Below are positions 11,541-24,085 of a DNA stretch of 64,000 bases, one piece after another (within the stretch, counting starts at the first letter, position 1; each line of letters opens with the position of its first letter). Origin of the DNA: Panopea generosa (Eukaryota; Mollusca; Bivalvia; Adapedonta; Hiatellidae); contig CM055902.1 of assembly GCA_029582155.1 (NCBI GenBank), positions 14,954,086 to 15,018,085 on the forward strand, read 5' to 3'. The notes under the pieces are model-generated. The model was given only the letters and a program-made list of their open reading frames with translations, ran no database searches and was not told the origin of the DNA. The position numbers and the translations under genes were made by a program.

Positions 11541-12740
11541 TCACGAAGGCCCGAACGGGACAATGTACCATTGTGTCTCTCACCACTTATCTAGTCAGTT
11601 ACTTGCAGAGATAAGTACTTATCACCGTTCCAGAAACCCAGGTAAGGTCGGTTAGGTGAACTAATGTTCGTATATTAGCCTTGGATGGCATGAAGAAAAC
11701 ACTTACTATAAAAGCAAACACGTCGTTCTTTCTCTTATAGTTTGGTTTGTGTTTCGACCAATGAAACTAATATTATTTATACGTTTAGTTTAATATGTCG
11801 CGTGATATTTGATAAAAAAATCTTGCGTTGCATTAATAAAAACCTGAATGTTGAAATTCTTGAAGAAACTATTAAATTAAGCGACATATTTCTTTACCAC
11901 ACATAAATGTTATAGCTCAAGTAGTGTTTTATTCACATTATTCATTTACTATGCTTTAATACATGTTAGAATTAATTGAAATATATAGAATCTTACATGA
12001 GTATTCATAAACTATTGAATTTATTAAACGAGCTGGCAAACATATCTTATCCGAAACCATTGCTGAGCACAATATAGAGTTTGATATGTTTTCTGTTTGA
12101 AATGAAAGGATTTGATTGTGAAATATTGTCAAACCAAAACTCTATTTTGTTAGACTTGCTATTTTTGTATAGGCGGGAATCTATATATTGAATTAAACTA
12201 ATGACATATAATGGCTATAGGCTCTCTACTCCATTATGATAAGCATTTGTACCTCCTCTTCACGTATGAACAACAAGTAGCTGTTTTTAATTGCCGTTTT
12301 GAAATATGCGCAAACAAACACCTATGTTGGGTCTGTTATTTTTGTACAGAGGTCTATGGGAAATGGTACCCAGACACCCTTGCACAAAAGCCCATTTGTA
12401 AAACAATACACACAGACAAACGTCCCTTGGTGGATTCGGAAGGATGGACAAAAGCCCCTTAATGATTTTGAAATATAGGACTAAAACCTCTTCGTAACTT
12501 TGAAACAGTGAACAAAATCTCCTTGATCTTTGTTTTGCTGAACAAATATCAACTAAATGTTGTTTGCCAGCCGCAACCTACATGTTGAATTAAACCAATG
12601 ACCAATGACATTAAATAACTATATTCCTATATTTCATTATTTTTACTATTTGTACCTCCTTTACAAGTATGAATAAGAAATAAACATTTTATATTTTCCG
12701 GCCTGGTATCCATAATAATAAGTCTGACAATGACACTAAC
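11541..12740. other. Non-coding, no gene recognised
   Basis: AT-rich sequence. Short open frames (for example 12211-12462) have no family resemblance and no splice context. In transcription order this is the intron or spacer between the 12.8-kb and 10.2-kb EGF exons. Confidence 0.45.
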
Positions 12741-12859
12741 CTTCACACGCCGCTGCACTACCTTTGACATAACCAGGTTGACAGGGGCACATTTTGAAGC
12801 TGTACAATCTTCGTAAAGGCCACAAACACCATCTACAGCACACACCGCATCCACAGCAG
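12741..12859 (-). pseudogene. EGF-like exon with a 2-nt insertion
   Basis: The exon is bounded by acceptor ACTTGCAG and donor AAG|GTTAGTG and has six potential cysteines spaced C-x5-C-x5-C-x4-C-x1-C-x11-C, like the first EGF exon of the main gene. It is 119 nt where phase 1-1 needs 117. In the minus-strand stretch AAATGTGCCCCTGTCAACC two extra bases separate the fourth and fifth cysteines and shift the frame. It is either a pseudo-exon or an assembly error in a C run. The splice sites remain good, so a damaged copy of a real gene is likely. Confidence 0.7.
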
Positions 12860-12884
12860 CTGCAAGTTATAATCACTTTGGTAA

Positions 12885-12960
12885 AATCATATCATTTGTG
12901 AATAACCAGACACAACTGTACAGACCAGACCACGGCGATCGCGCCAGCATATTGATGCAA
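12885..12960. repeat. Copy of a dispersed intron repeat
   Basis: 'gtgaataaccagacacaa', 'gtacagaccagac' and 'gcgatcgcgcc' match the blocks starting near 61538, 61730 and 62140, where they form a tandem array. This links the second EGF locus to the 5' intron of the main gene. Confidence 0.6.
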
Positions 12961-15900
12961 CAAGATAAGCCTATACTATATGGCAATACGAAAATAAGGA
13001 CAGTCGAAGTCAAAAAGGAAAACGTTATGAACTATTGTTATAGGAACGTGTAGTACTATGTGGAACTAAACAAGTAAAGTTGCTTGATATGTTTAACAAA
13101 GAGTTTTAAGAGAAAAAGACCCAAAGTATAAAGGAAGTTGTAAATTATATAAAAATAAAACCACGTTTTTAATTTTCAATTTTTGGCTTTTGATATACCA
13201 CGTTATCTTATATTTTCTGTGAAAGTATAAGCCAACTTCAACATTCAATGACTTTTATCAAGTGTTAGTAAAAATATAAATAAAGATAAACATACCATTC
13301 TCTTCAATTTAGTAGAGTCCAACCACTTCACGAATAACACCTAATATGTGATTACAAATTAGTGATTTAGGCTACTATCGCTTTATAAGTTCAATGTTTG
13401 CTTAATGTTTCAAATGAAACACTCCAAGTAATCGTTGTGCAAGTAGCTTTCAATGATAACGTCCAAAAAATACAACCCGAGTGCATTCAGTTTGACCCAT
13501 ATGAACTTCACAATGAAGTATTGTATTGACGCAGTGATTGTGAACATCATACATGGCAAGACGCTGCAACGGTGAAGGAGTAATGAAACCGTTTTGTAGA
13601 TATTAATAAAAAAACTATCAAAGGAAACATGCACACTTGAAGCATTAATCGGCCGCTGTTATAAGTATATTTCTTTTTTAAAATTAGAGTAGTGTATCGT
13701 AGAAATAGTGTATAGTACTTGAATAACATATAGAAGGGTGAAAGCGAAAAATATCTAAGTGCATATAAATAAAGAAACACTTTTTCGCTTTCACCCAACC
13801 CCTACCCCCCCCCCCCCCCCCACCCCCTAACCACACCCCAACCGGATATTAAGGTTTAAAATTAATCAACGTATAGTTAAGATTTAATGTTTACGCAAAA
13901 TGTACTTGAATAAAATGCATCTGTTGAGGACTAAATCGCTATTAATATGTCACATTGGATTAAGTGCTTGCATACTACTACGCAGTCACAAGACATCACT
14001 TATAGACAAAAAGAGAAAGGGCTATGTTTGATGCAATTTAAAGTTTACAATAGTTAAGCGGCATTTCTTTGAAACAAATATCGTTGAAGTATTTATGGTA
14101 GATAACATCACATGTAATCTTAGGCTCTTTCTGCACATATTAAACGTTCATGTTGTGTGAATAAAAGAAACCAAGATCTGGTGTTGGCTTACCATTCTAT
14201 TAAGTCAACAGTGGATATATAAATATTATGCAAAAGAACCTGTAAAACAGTTGTTCAAAAGATAGCCTGTTATAATGTCACAAAACGATGCAGTTATGCT
14301 CTTATACATGTACGAAGTGTCTAATGGCCCTTTCAACATTCCTTATAAAACATAGTTCTGTAGTATCATTATATTTATAACAAAGCACCTCTATAATGAC
14401 AAGAATAATCTTCTAAGCAAAACTAAAAAATACAATAACATTTTGTACACAGAACTCACTAATATATGGTATTGACTGTACCCGCTCCTTTCATTCTCAC
14501 TGTGACTGTCAGTGTGTCTGAAAGTTAAAAAAAACATGATTGGTAACGATAGGAAGTTGTGAATATTGTTTCAGTATATTTCTCAAGTCAGTTATAATCT
14601 CGATGCCGCCATTTCAATATTACATGTATATGAAAGCTACGAAATTTATGGAATATCTCATAAAATACAATTTTAGCGAAATACCCAACGAAAGGAGTAA
14701 TACACAGTTCTCCGAACCCGAATGACAGAACACAAAGAAAGCCATAAAGATACATATTATAAACGCCGACCTTAAAAGAATAGACCAACTGACCAATCAG
14801 ATTTCCCTCTGAAAGTGAAGGGAATTCCTACTCACCAATAAAAACCCGCAAAAGTTGAAGTCGTTCTGATTATCCAATCAGAATCGTCCAACATAGACAT
14901 GTACTCATGGCAAACAACTCCGGAACAATCGAAATACATTTTAGTCCGAGCTACGTCGCGGTCAGGCAAAAATCCTTCTAAAATTCGGTCCGGTCCGGTC
15001 ACACACACGTAAATCCTTAATTACACAATAAACACATATACGCCGTTTATCATAAAGCAAAAAAAATGATACCGTTTAAGTACATAACAAATAAACTTTA
15101 TATCTTAATCATACAAAACAACACAAAAGTATCTTAATTGCAAAACACACTGTATATCTGAACTATCTAACCTAACAAATAAACATAAACCCTTAACAAC
15201 ATTAAATAACATAGCAAACACACACACACACTCAATCACATAAAAAACGTATCCTTTAATTACAAACACACATAATATATTGTTACCATAACAATATAAA
15301 ATTTTAATTACAAAATCAATTACTCTCTTATTTACATAGCAAAACACAGTTAATCTCTTAATGACGTAGCAACCTCACATCTATTGAATGGACAGTCGAC
15401 GATATTACTACTAGTATTGATGAGAAGTGCTTTGTGAATGAAGTAACTGATTTTAACATTATATTTATATATCAATATATATCTATATATATCTGAATTT
15501 AAATGTTTTAATTATTATGACACAAGCAATATACCACGAAAAGTAGGTGTACAAAACTAAAAAGGTGATAAAATCTATTTTTTATAAAGAAATAAGAGTA
15601 TTAGTTATTGTTGAATGAAATTTTGAGGGTTATTTCCTTTTTAAAAACAATGACGTTAAAACTTATATGAATGCTTTTCATATGTGTCTTCTAGAAATAA
15701 TGCTTATTTTTCCCTAATAAATTTCTATAATATAATTGAAATCAATGTAAGAAAATATTCAAAACTTTTTTTTCTGTTAATAGGATATTTAAATGCAAGG
15801 TGTGATGATCGGATAGATTGCTCAACACAGTAGACCTTGAGAAATCCTGCTCCTGACAGGAATTATATAAATGGTATCCTGAAGGATTTTTAGAGAGATA

Positions 15901-18365
15901 GCTAAAATTAAATATTGTGAGAAGCTGTAAAGCATATTTACAAACATTTATATTTCTCTTGGAGTTAAATGTATGATCTCACTGTGTTTTTCTCTCATTG
16001 AATTGAATTAATCCCTGATTCAATCTTTTTCATTACAATGTATCAACTGTTCAATGGCATTGCCCTATTTGTTTAAATTGATTTTGCTTCAAATTTCGTT
16101 TTGCATGGGTGATCGCTTCTCTTTTCCACTTAAAATTACCTGATTTTCACAAATAAACAGTTATCTTGGCACTAATTATTTAAAATAAAATATTTGTCTT
16201 AGAAAATTATATATTTAGGAAGAGAACGTAAATTTAAATCAAAATAATGCAGTAATTATTTAAATTTTACGCGAATCTGATCAGATTCTTGAACGTCTCA
16301 CATAAAAACTACATTTGCACTGGTCGACATATAGCGAAATGCACTATTGGAACACTGAGCACATTACCGTGTATCACTCACTACGCAACTTTAAACTGTC
16401 ATAACTTCATGAAACAGTACTCGTACTTGTCCTTCATTATAACTAACTCATTAGATAAATGTTGTATTCTTGTTAGGATATGTAAGCATACATGTATACA
16501 ATTTCTCCATAGCTCGTTTGACATGTATTTTCCAGTACAGGCTTTAAAGCTTCCTCATTGTTTACACATGTCACTCACTTACTGCAAACATTATACACAA
16601 TATCAATTAACATGATTTTTCTATTACGAGAATACACTTTATATGGTTTGAAAAGTACTTGGCCGTCAATCATCAGAACATGTCATAGAGTGTGTTCACT
16701 TAGCTTGTTATAAAAGTTATAGCTATTTCATTCATTGTTCAAATTTTGAGAAATTAAACTAATATCATAAAAAGAAAATATTCCACGAGTGGCTTTAAAA
16801 CAAACACTTGCGCTACCGTCATGTAAGAGAGGTAATTCTTAAGTGAGACCTTACTACATCAAGTGATATAATTTATTTAAACGTGGCATCGACAAAAGAA
16901 TGAAGATAAATTGAAAATATATTTATATTTCCTTTAGTAGCCAAAAGCTATAACACCCTTCCAAAGTGGATGGTATAAACGCACCTACAACATAAAAGGA
17001 ACAGAAATAATACGTTATATATTGTGTCAAATAAAAGATTAGTGGTATTGAAATGTGTCATAATGGGCCATATATAATTGCTTTCATGGTCCAAACTTTT
17101 GCTTAATGGTGACGCCCGTCTCGGGCCTTAAAATGAATTATCTAATAACTGCTTTACTCAATACAGAATGTCATAACTTAGTTTAAACGTATCTATTTTA
17201 CTTCGATTGTTAAACCAGCTTAAGTTATAACAACTAAATTAAAATTCTCATCACGTTCGAAGTCTTCTTGCGTACAATCATTACTAAGCATATGCGGAAA
17301 AGGGGTTTATATTTGTTCTCAAAAATTATGTACAGGTAATATTTTTTGTCTTTGTTCATTTATGTTGGCAGGCAAAATATAAGTCAAGAAAAGATATGGT
17401 TGAAACTTGTCTGACCCAGAACGAATTTATAAACAACAACGCACAGAATTGTGCGTTTAAAATCATTCAGTGATGACACACTGAATACTGTGTGTTAAAT
17501 TCAAGACACAGAATTAAGTGAGTTCAAATTTAAACAAATTGTGTATGACACAGAATGAAGTGTGCTGAAACTTTAAAATAGTGCCGACAGAAAGTTGGAT
17601 TAGTAAAACAACTAACAAAAAACATATTATGCATATCATGAAAAGTAAAACAGAAGAATATTTGAAAATAATTTGAAAAACAATCGCTTTATTTAACACA
17701 TTATGCAAAGTGAAAAACAGAGTATGTGATAACAAGTGTGACAAAATTCTTTCGTACGAACTTCATGAACAGTAAACAGCAAAAATAAAAACGTCAGATA
17801 CATTAAGCGTGCTATGAAAGGTAACATCTAAGATGTGAATTAAGTGAAAGAAAATACCGTTTCATAAGCATAACATGAAAAGGTAACAGCAACATGCGTA
17901 GTATCAAACTGTATAAATAAGTGTCGTCAAGCAGTAAAACATGCTTGTGAAGAAACTATCAGGCAGACAAAACGGAGGAAACGAATTGTACATTGGATTT
18001 AGATTATACACGCGTGAAAGGTCGACGATAAAAATAGCACTAATCCTATCAGGGCACTGATTGGCTGAAGAGCGGCTATCACGCCAGTTACATGTGTGTG
18101 TTTATCGCAGAGTGGTCACTATGCCCCGAGGTCGTTATAGATTAGATTGAACACGTATGTACACATATCTTCTACGTGACTCCATACGCAGACTGTCCTA
18201 AAGCTTCTCACATTTTACATTTAAGGTACATGATCACAACTAATTGTTACAAACTAAAATACAATGAAAATTGTCATAATAAATCAAATCAGTATATGAT
18301 CACAAATATAAAAAAATCATATTTGTTTCACAACATAAATTACTGGTTTTACTCAAGGACACCAC
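12961..18365. other. Long non-coding stretch
   Basis: No recognisable exon or transposon domain on either strand. Notable contents are a 17-bp poly-C run at 13805-13821, an A/C-rich run near 15100-15360 and repeated ACACAGAAT-type words at about 17445-17575. Open frames here are short and compositionally ordinary. Confidence 0.45.
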
Positions 18366-18367
18366 CA

Positions 18368-18440
18368 TAGCCTTGGGGAGGATCGAACCCCCGACCCTCC
18401 GATCATGGATTCAATGTTTTAACACCGACCATGCGCTCTT
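18368..18440 (-). repeat. tRNA-like sequence, probable SINE head
   Basis: On the minus strand GCATGGTCGGTGTTAAAAC precedes GGTCGGGGGTTCGATCCTCC, a clean B box. The D-arm is aberrant and no acceptor stem closes, so a functional tRNA is unlikely. Confidence 0.45.
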
Positions 18441-18479
18441 TTTACTTCTTGCTTCTTATACTCGTTCAATTGTACAATG

Positions 18480-18651
18480 TTTTAACTCTGTTTGTATAAC
18501 AAGTTTCTTTTATTGAACAGTAAATCAAAAAGAAATACTTAAAAACTCAATAATGCAATTAAAAATTTTAACTCTGTTTGTATAACAAGTTTCTTTTATT
18601 GAACAGTAAATCAGAAAGAAATACTTAAAAACTCAATAATGCAATTAAACA
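18480..18651. repeat. 86-bp tandem duplication (2 copies)
   Basis: 18480-18565 and 18566-18651 are nearly identical, each starting with 'ttttaactctgtttgtataa'. Visible differences are a few bases near 'aaatcaaaaag' versus 'aaatcagaaag'. Confidence 0.9.
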
Positions 18652-19679
18652 AAAAAGGTTTATTTTTAGATTTACATAAATACTAACATTTTATTGATCA
18701 CAATGAAATTACAAGATCCAAAGCAGCATATCTGATAACATAGAATTATTACTGCAACATCCGTTCAGTAAGTAACTTAAAAAACATAATCTATATTCAA
18801 TTAGAATTAAAATATATATCTGTATACAGATTGCCACATATACTATTCACCCGCTTCGAAACTCAAATTGTTTACACACATCCTACCTATGTGACGGTGT
18901 CAATATAAAACGTGACTCGTAGAAAAATCTGGCTTATAAGGCAAGTCGTAAGGGAGAAATACCTGCTTAAATGCAAACAATTTGAGTGGATTTGTTTTAA
19001 AGACGTATCTGATTGTGTACATTCAGTGTCAGGAAGAACACACAAATATGCGTATTGATATTTAACTAAAAATTAACTGACAAATTTGTAATGGTATATC
19101 GTGTTTTAACGGAAACAATAGAGAAACTCATAATTCTATTACGGATCATTTATCAGATTATAATAACGATACAAAACAAAATGCAGGACTATTGTCCGTA
19201 AGGTTTAACGTGGTGTTCATTAATCTTCTCCAATATTTTGGGGAGTTTAATTGCTTTCTCCGTGCAGTTATTTGAGAGTGAAATATAATGTCGATTTAAA
19301 AATGTATTGATGTCGATTTAGCAGTAGTTTCACTATTTACGTCCGAACACCGAAAATTAATTTACGGATATTCACAGAATATTCATCATGCCTGGAAAAA
19401 CCTTGCGGACAATAACAATATGCTTAGTTAAAATATTAGGCAAAACTATAACAAGGATGACTTTGGAAAAATGGATATACGTAGAATAGAGAATGTAATT
19501 AATATTGCCACACTAACTAGATAATGAATTGAATGTAAACGTGCTTGCAATGTATATTTAATAGTTTTCAGTAATATAATGGTGACAGTTACCGAGAAAA
19601 TCACATTTACTTATGTAAAATAAAAATGAATCATGAATCACAAGTCAATGTTCAACAAGTGATATTATAAGTTTTGTTT
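18652..19679. other. Non-coding, no gene recognised
   Basis: AT-rich sequence with no long frame and no transposon domain seen. Confidence 0.45.
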
Positions 19680-19965
19680 GTTTGAATTCTTAGCATCACT
19701 TTTATGCCCTCGAGGGCTAACGGATGATCAGTTAACCTTACCGCTATTTCATGGGATCTTGAACGGGTAAATATTACTCGAGCTCACCCATCTCAGCAAG
19801 TAACTGACAACTTTTCCAATTGAATCAGTGATCAGAGACGAATGATAATAAAATGCAATGTCATAAATCAATCATCACGTAGGAGTGGCCAGGCAGGGAT
19901 TCGAGCTCCCGAACATTGAACTTATATTCAGACGCGCTACAGAATCAGCAAATGGGGTCCGATGT
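19680..19965 (-). mobile_element. SINE family B, near full length
   Basis: The head (minus strand, about 19965-19890) has a B-box-like GAGCTCGAATCCC. The body has the conserved 'caattgaatcag', 'agagacgaatgataat' and 'acccatctc' blocks. The tail (about 19740-19680) has 'cctcgagggctaacgg' and 'agcatcacttttatg', matching the plus-strand tail near 60500-60560. Confidence 0.75.
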
Positions 19966-21185
19966 TATGCAATATAATAAGACATAATGATAATGTATCA
20001 GTAAGATATACCCAAACACGATTGTTTTATTAAGTCAGCAGTAGTGAGGTATACTTTATTTTGTATATAACAAATTCAGTTATCATTCTACTTTATTGTG
20101 TTACGAGGAACATTCAATAAATAATGTAATTCGTAACATAAAACATGAAAAGTGAACATGTTACATGAATACGTGTTGCACAAGTGGAGTACGTGATTCT
20201 GATGTTTTCCCATAGAAAGAAGTGCAGCAAAATATGACCAACCAAAGAAAGATGAAGGTCCTGCATGTCCAACAGAAGTGTGAAAATATGAGGTATGTCA
20301 TTGTATACGGGTTGCAGTTCTTAAAGGTTCGTAAACGGCTATCAGCAACCTGAATTAGTCACATACGTCGTCGTCGACCATTAACGTATCACCATCGATA
20401 GTACAGGTTTGAGTCCAGCTCGATCCAAAGAATATGAAAAAAAGTTTGCCTTATTAAAAAAGGACGGTGGTTCTAATCAGATCGTTTACCAATTTTAATA
20501 CTGGATATGCCTAATATAACTTATCCCTCGTAGAAATTGGCGTTTAACGCCATTACAAAGAAAGATTACGCTGAACGCCTTTACCTTTCCCGACAAGCAC
20601 GTAGGTCAGATGGTTTTTTTTCAGTGTCCAATGTGCATACACAAAATGAACTACAACGACATATTGCGGAAGTAGTTAAATAGACTGAAAATGTTAATTT
20701 ATGTTAACAAAGATTACTTTGAATGTGGGGACTAAATAGTATCAAGATATTATTTGTTGTTATCATTTGATTTCCAATTTATAATTACTTATTTAACGCC
20801 CCTCGTATGTATGACCATGTGAACAACTTGATGTTCAACATATACTACCAGGACATTATGTTATCTTTTCCATCAAACAACATAAACCTACTTTTGCGTT
20901 TAACACCATATGCGTGTGCAAGTACATGCCCATTTGAGAGAATAATGTGACAGTGGAACTTATATTAACACTGACTTGTTAAATGACGGTGGAAGAACGA
21001 AGTTGAGCGCACCCTATACCAATTATCAGCCTGTCAGTGTCAAGTCTCTACTGACAATCAAAGGCGATCTCTCTTGTTGTCATTTCTTCTGTGTGTGCTG
21101 ATTATAATTATTCTAAATTATTGAATACGCTGGTATTGAGGTTGTGTGTTTTAATGCTACATCTCCTGATTGACATATATCCGGA
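19966..21185. other. Non-coding, no gene recognised
   Basis: AT-rich spacer without a credible exon or repeat family. Confidence 0.4.
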
Positions 21186-21189
21186 CGAC

Positions 21190-21265
21190 ACCGTCTCCCA
21201 TTGTCTAGTGGTTAAGGCGTGTACCTTGGAAGCGCTAGGTCGAAGATTCAATTCCTGATGAAAGA
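21190..21265 (+). repeat. tRNA-like sequence, probable SINE head
   Basis: 'tgtctagtggttaaggc' resembles an A box and 'agattcaattcc' a B box, spaced as in tRNA genes. It is followed by a T-run and SINE-like body sequence. There is no closing acceptor stem. Confidence 0.5.
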
Positions 21266-23390
21266 AGTTTTTTTCTGATGCAGCCTGTTGCCCGCACAGT
21301 ACTAGTTAAATTGAAGGGTATTGAATGTGTAACAGTTTGACGTCTGGCAAGAACTATAGACAACATAAAGGTGTGTCATAAGCCCATTATGGTTGGCTCT
21401 ATCTATTGGGGCGACACTATAATAAGCATACACTTTATTATACTTTTATATTATCTAAGCATTATGTCAAGTGTAAGTCTAAATAAAAAAAAACGTACGT
21501 CAGACATTTAACGATGTTACGCCCCTAAGATGTGCGCCTCACGGCAGAGTATATGTGCAATGAACTAATATAGTATATGTGGTAACAAGTAGGATGTGCC
21601 TATCAATACCTTCGATTTGATTTGTCTCTTCGGTGTTTGTTAAATATTTATAATAATAGTCAAAATAATACATAAATAATACATAATAAATAAATAATAC
21701 ATAATTACGAATATCGACGTGCTCATCTTATTGTGTTTGTTCTAAAAACGAAATATACAACGGAAAGACACAACATTCGGTTATCATGTCATTAATACTA
21801 CTTTAAAAAGTAAAGTTAAAAGTCGTACTGCACCTAAAACTGTTTTTTTTTTCATAATCATTTACCCATAGTTGCAATAATAGTATGTATTTGTTTTGTT
21901 TTTGCTTTTGTATAAGACAACAAACACATAACAAAGGTATTCAGGAATCGTCTTATTATTCAATTACCTCCCTTGCTAATAAATTTGTACTTCAAATTAC
22001 TTACGATAGCTCTCGAGTTGGAAACCTGTTTACCAAAATTGTCAACATCGATATTATAAACACAATTCATAGAACCAAGAACTTTAATACCATTTATTTT
22101 GGTATCAAGTTTTAAAGGTAACGACCAAAAAGTGTAAACGGTAGAAATTTCCTTATTCATGTACACAGATAATTTATGAACAATCCCCATGAGGGGCTAG
22201 ACACTAACATTCTAAAGGAGAAATAATTATAATAAACAACCATTGGTGCTTATTTAACCAGCGTTACTGTAAATGTAGGCTCAATTGTGGTAAACAAGAA
22301 AGCTACATAGACTTATAGTCATAATTTGTAACTCGATTGACAAAATTACAATGTTTTTGATCGGTCATTCAGTTGCTGCCTGGCTTCAGTCATATTTATA
22401 TATCATATGTAACTAAGTAAGATAATTTTAATCACAATAGTAGATATTTGTAGTTGATTTTCATTCATGTTTGTGTTGTACATATAGTGTGTGCCATTCA
22501 TTAATGTACACTGACTTTGCATGTCTGTTCAAGAGTTCTTTATTAAAAGTATAAACATGTTTTGCTACAAAGGATTTATTTGTAGGGTATAACGAATTGC
22601 GATTTGTGTTCTATATTTGAATATAGCGATACTCAGCTCTCCATTGATAGTTTATTTCACAGTCCGGTCTTTCCGTTGTTACAACCCGAGTATGTTTGGA
22701 ATGCCCATATAATGATTATTTTATTCATTATTTGGAATTGTGATGTTGTCATGACTATGTTTTTTGAATATTAAGTCTCCTATAGTGCAAAATATTTTTC
22801 ATTAGAGCAAAACTAGTCCATTTGTGAAATTGACATAGCTTTTACTACCTTACCCGATATGTAATACTTCAACCCTTTATTATACATCTTGTTTACTTCA
22901 ATATACAGAACCCCGTGTCCTCTTGTCATGGTAATTTAGTCTTTTTAAGTTTTGTCATTAACGACAATAATTTACTTTTATAGTAAAAATTTGAATCTTG
23001 CAATTTTGAAAGGCAGAACAATAAGAGACACACACATACTTACATGTGTCATATATTTTATTTATCAAACATATTTTTTTTACATGGTTATATATTTTAT
23101 ATGTTGTATTATTAAACAACATTTACAAGGCATAACCATGTTTATAGAAGTTAAACACATACATTGTATTCTCATTCTAAAGATGAATGTAAAAAATTTC
23201 ACATAAATGGTGAACAGAACTTCCAAAACAATATTAAATTGACTGTAAATCAACTACTTCAAACAGGGCAATATAAAACAATAAACATAATTTACTTTTA
23301 GCCAGAAAACGAAGTGACGTATAGCCATGGAACAATAGTGGCAGAACATAACAAAGTGTAAAAAATACAACAACTAGTAAACCGCTGTTG
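21266..23390. other. Non-coding, no gene recognised
   Basis: AT-rich spacer. Short frames on both strands at 21885-22190 overlap each other and show no family features. Confidence 0.4.
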
Positions 23391-23710
23391 AATTGTGTTT
23401 AGCGTCGTTTTCAACACATTTTCAGTTATATCGCTACGGAGTATACTTTAGACAGTATTATAAGTGCTGCCACGCTGGAGCATCATACCACAAAGGTAAG
23501 GTATGATATTCTGCCATGTCACATTATACTGACACCGGTCGACCTGTCCTTGAACAATACATGTATTCTCAAAATGCCGAGCGCCAAGCGAAAAAAGCTT
23601 CTAGTTCCAGTTTTTAAGTCTTATTATAAGTTGTTATAATCAGGACGGGGATCGAACCAACGACCTTCCGTACGCAAGGCGAACGCTCTATCCATTGACC
23701 ACCACAGCGA
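23391..23710 (-). mobile_element. SINE family A copy
   Basis: It runs parallel to 250-570: 'ttgtgtttagcgtcgttttcaac', 'atatcgctacgg', 'gtcacattatact', 'agcttctagttcc', then the tRNA-like head 'gggatcgaaccaacgaccttcc'. Its head is continuous with the tandem array that follows. Confidence 0.8.
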
Positions 23711-24085
23711 TTTAGTGAACCCACGACCTTCCGTATACAAGGCGGACGCTCTATCCCTTGACCACTACAGCGATTTAGTGAACCCACGACCTTCCGTATA
23801 CAAGGCGGACGCTCTATCCCTAGACCACCACAGCGATTTAGTGAACCCACGACCTTCCGTATGCAAGGCGAACGCTCTATCCCTAGACCACCACAGCGAT
23901 TTAGTGAACCCACGATCTTCCGTATGCAAGGCGGACGCTTTATTCCTAGACCACCACACCGGGGATCGAACCCATGACCTTCCGTATACAAGGCGGACGT
24001 TCTTTCCCTAGATCAACACACCGGGGATCGAACCCACGACCTTCCGTATACAAGGCCGACGCATTATCCCTAGACCACCACAGTG
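23645..24085 (-). repeat. Seven-copy tandem array of tRNA-like SINE heads
   Basis: The word 'cgaccttccg' (or a one-base variant) recurs at 23661, 23724, 23787, 23850, 23913, 23975 and 24037, giving a period of 63 bp and then 62 bp. Each unit on the minus strand reads an A-box-like TGGTCTAGGGATAGAGCGTC, a hairpin around CCG..CGG, and GGTCGTGGGTTC. Outer units keep a fuller B box (GGTTCGATCCCC), while the inner four read GGTTCACTAAATCGC. Because 63 is divisible by 3, open frames run through on both strands; these are not genes. Confidence 0.9.

Noticed and set aside
11060..11655. Overlapping long open frames on both strands
   Set aside because: They lie in the CGATGG minisatellite; composition and dual-strand openness argue against coding.
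10168..12859. Treating these exons as the 3' continuation of the main EGF gene
   Set aside because: The main gene has an in-phase terminal exon with a stop at 25817, and the 12.8-kb exon is frameshifted. Linking them would need skipping of the terminal exon, for which there is no sequence evidence.
14482..14517. A 36-nt minus-strand exon candidate with good acceptor, donor and an ATG, ending in phase 1
   Set aside because: It encodes only four residues after the ATG, with no hydrophobic segment or partner exon. Splice-like words alone are not enough.
14825..14910. Possible minus-strand exon before a GTGAGTAGG donor
   Set aside because: No acceptor, frame or domain could be supported; it contains a local palindrome instead.
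23614..24011. Open frames of 125 and 98 codons with a 21-residue repeat on both strands
   Set aside because: The 63-bp repeat is divisible by three, so frames stay open by construction; the unit is tRNA-like DNA.
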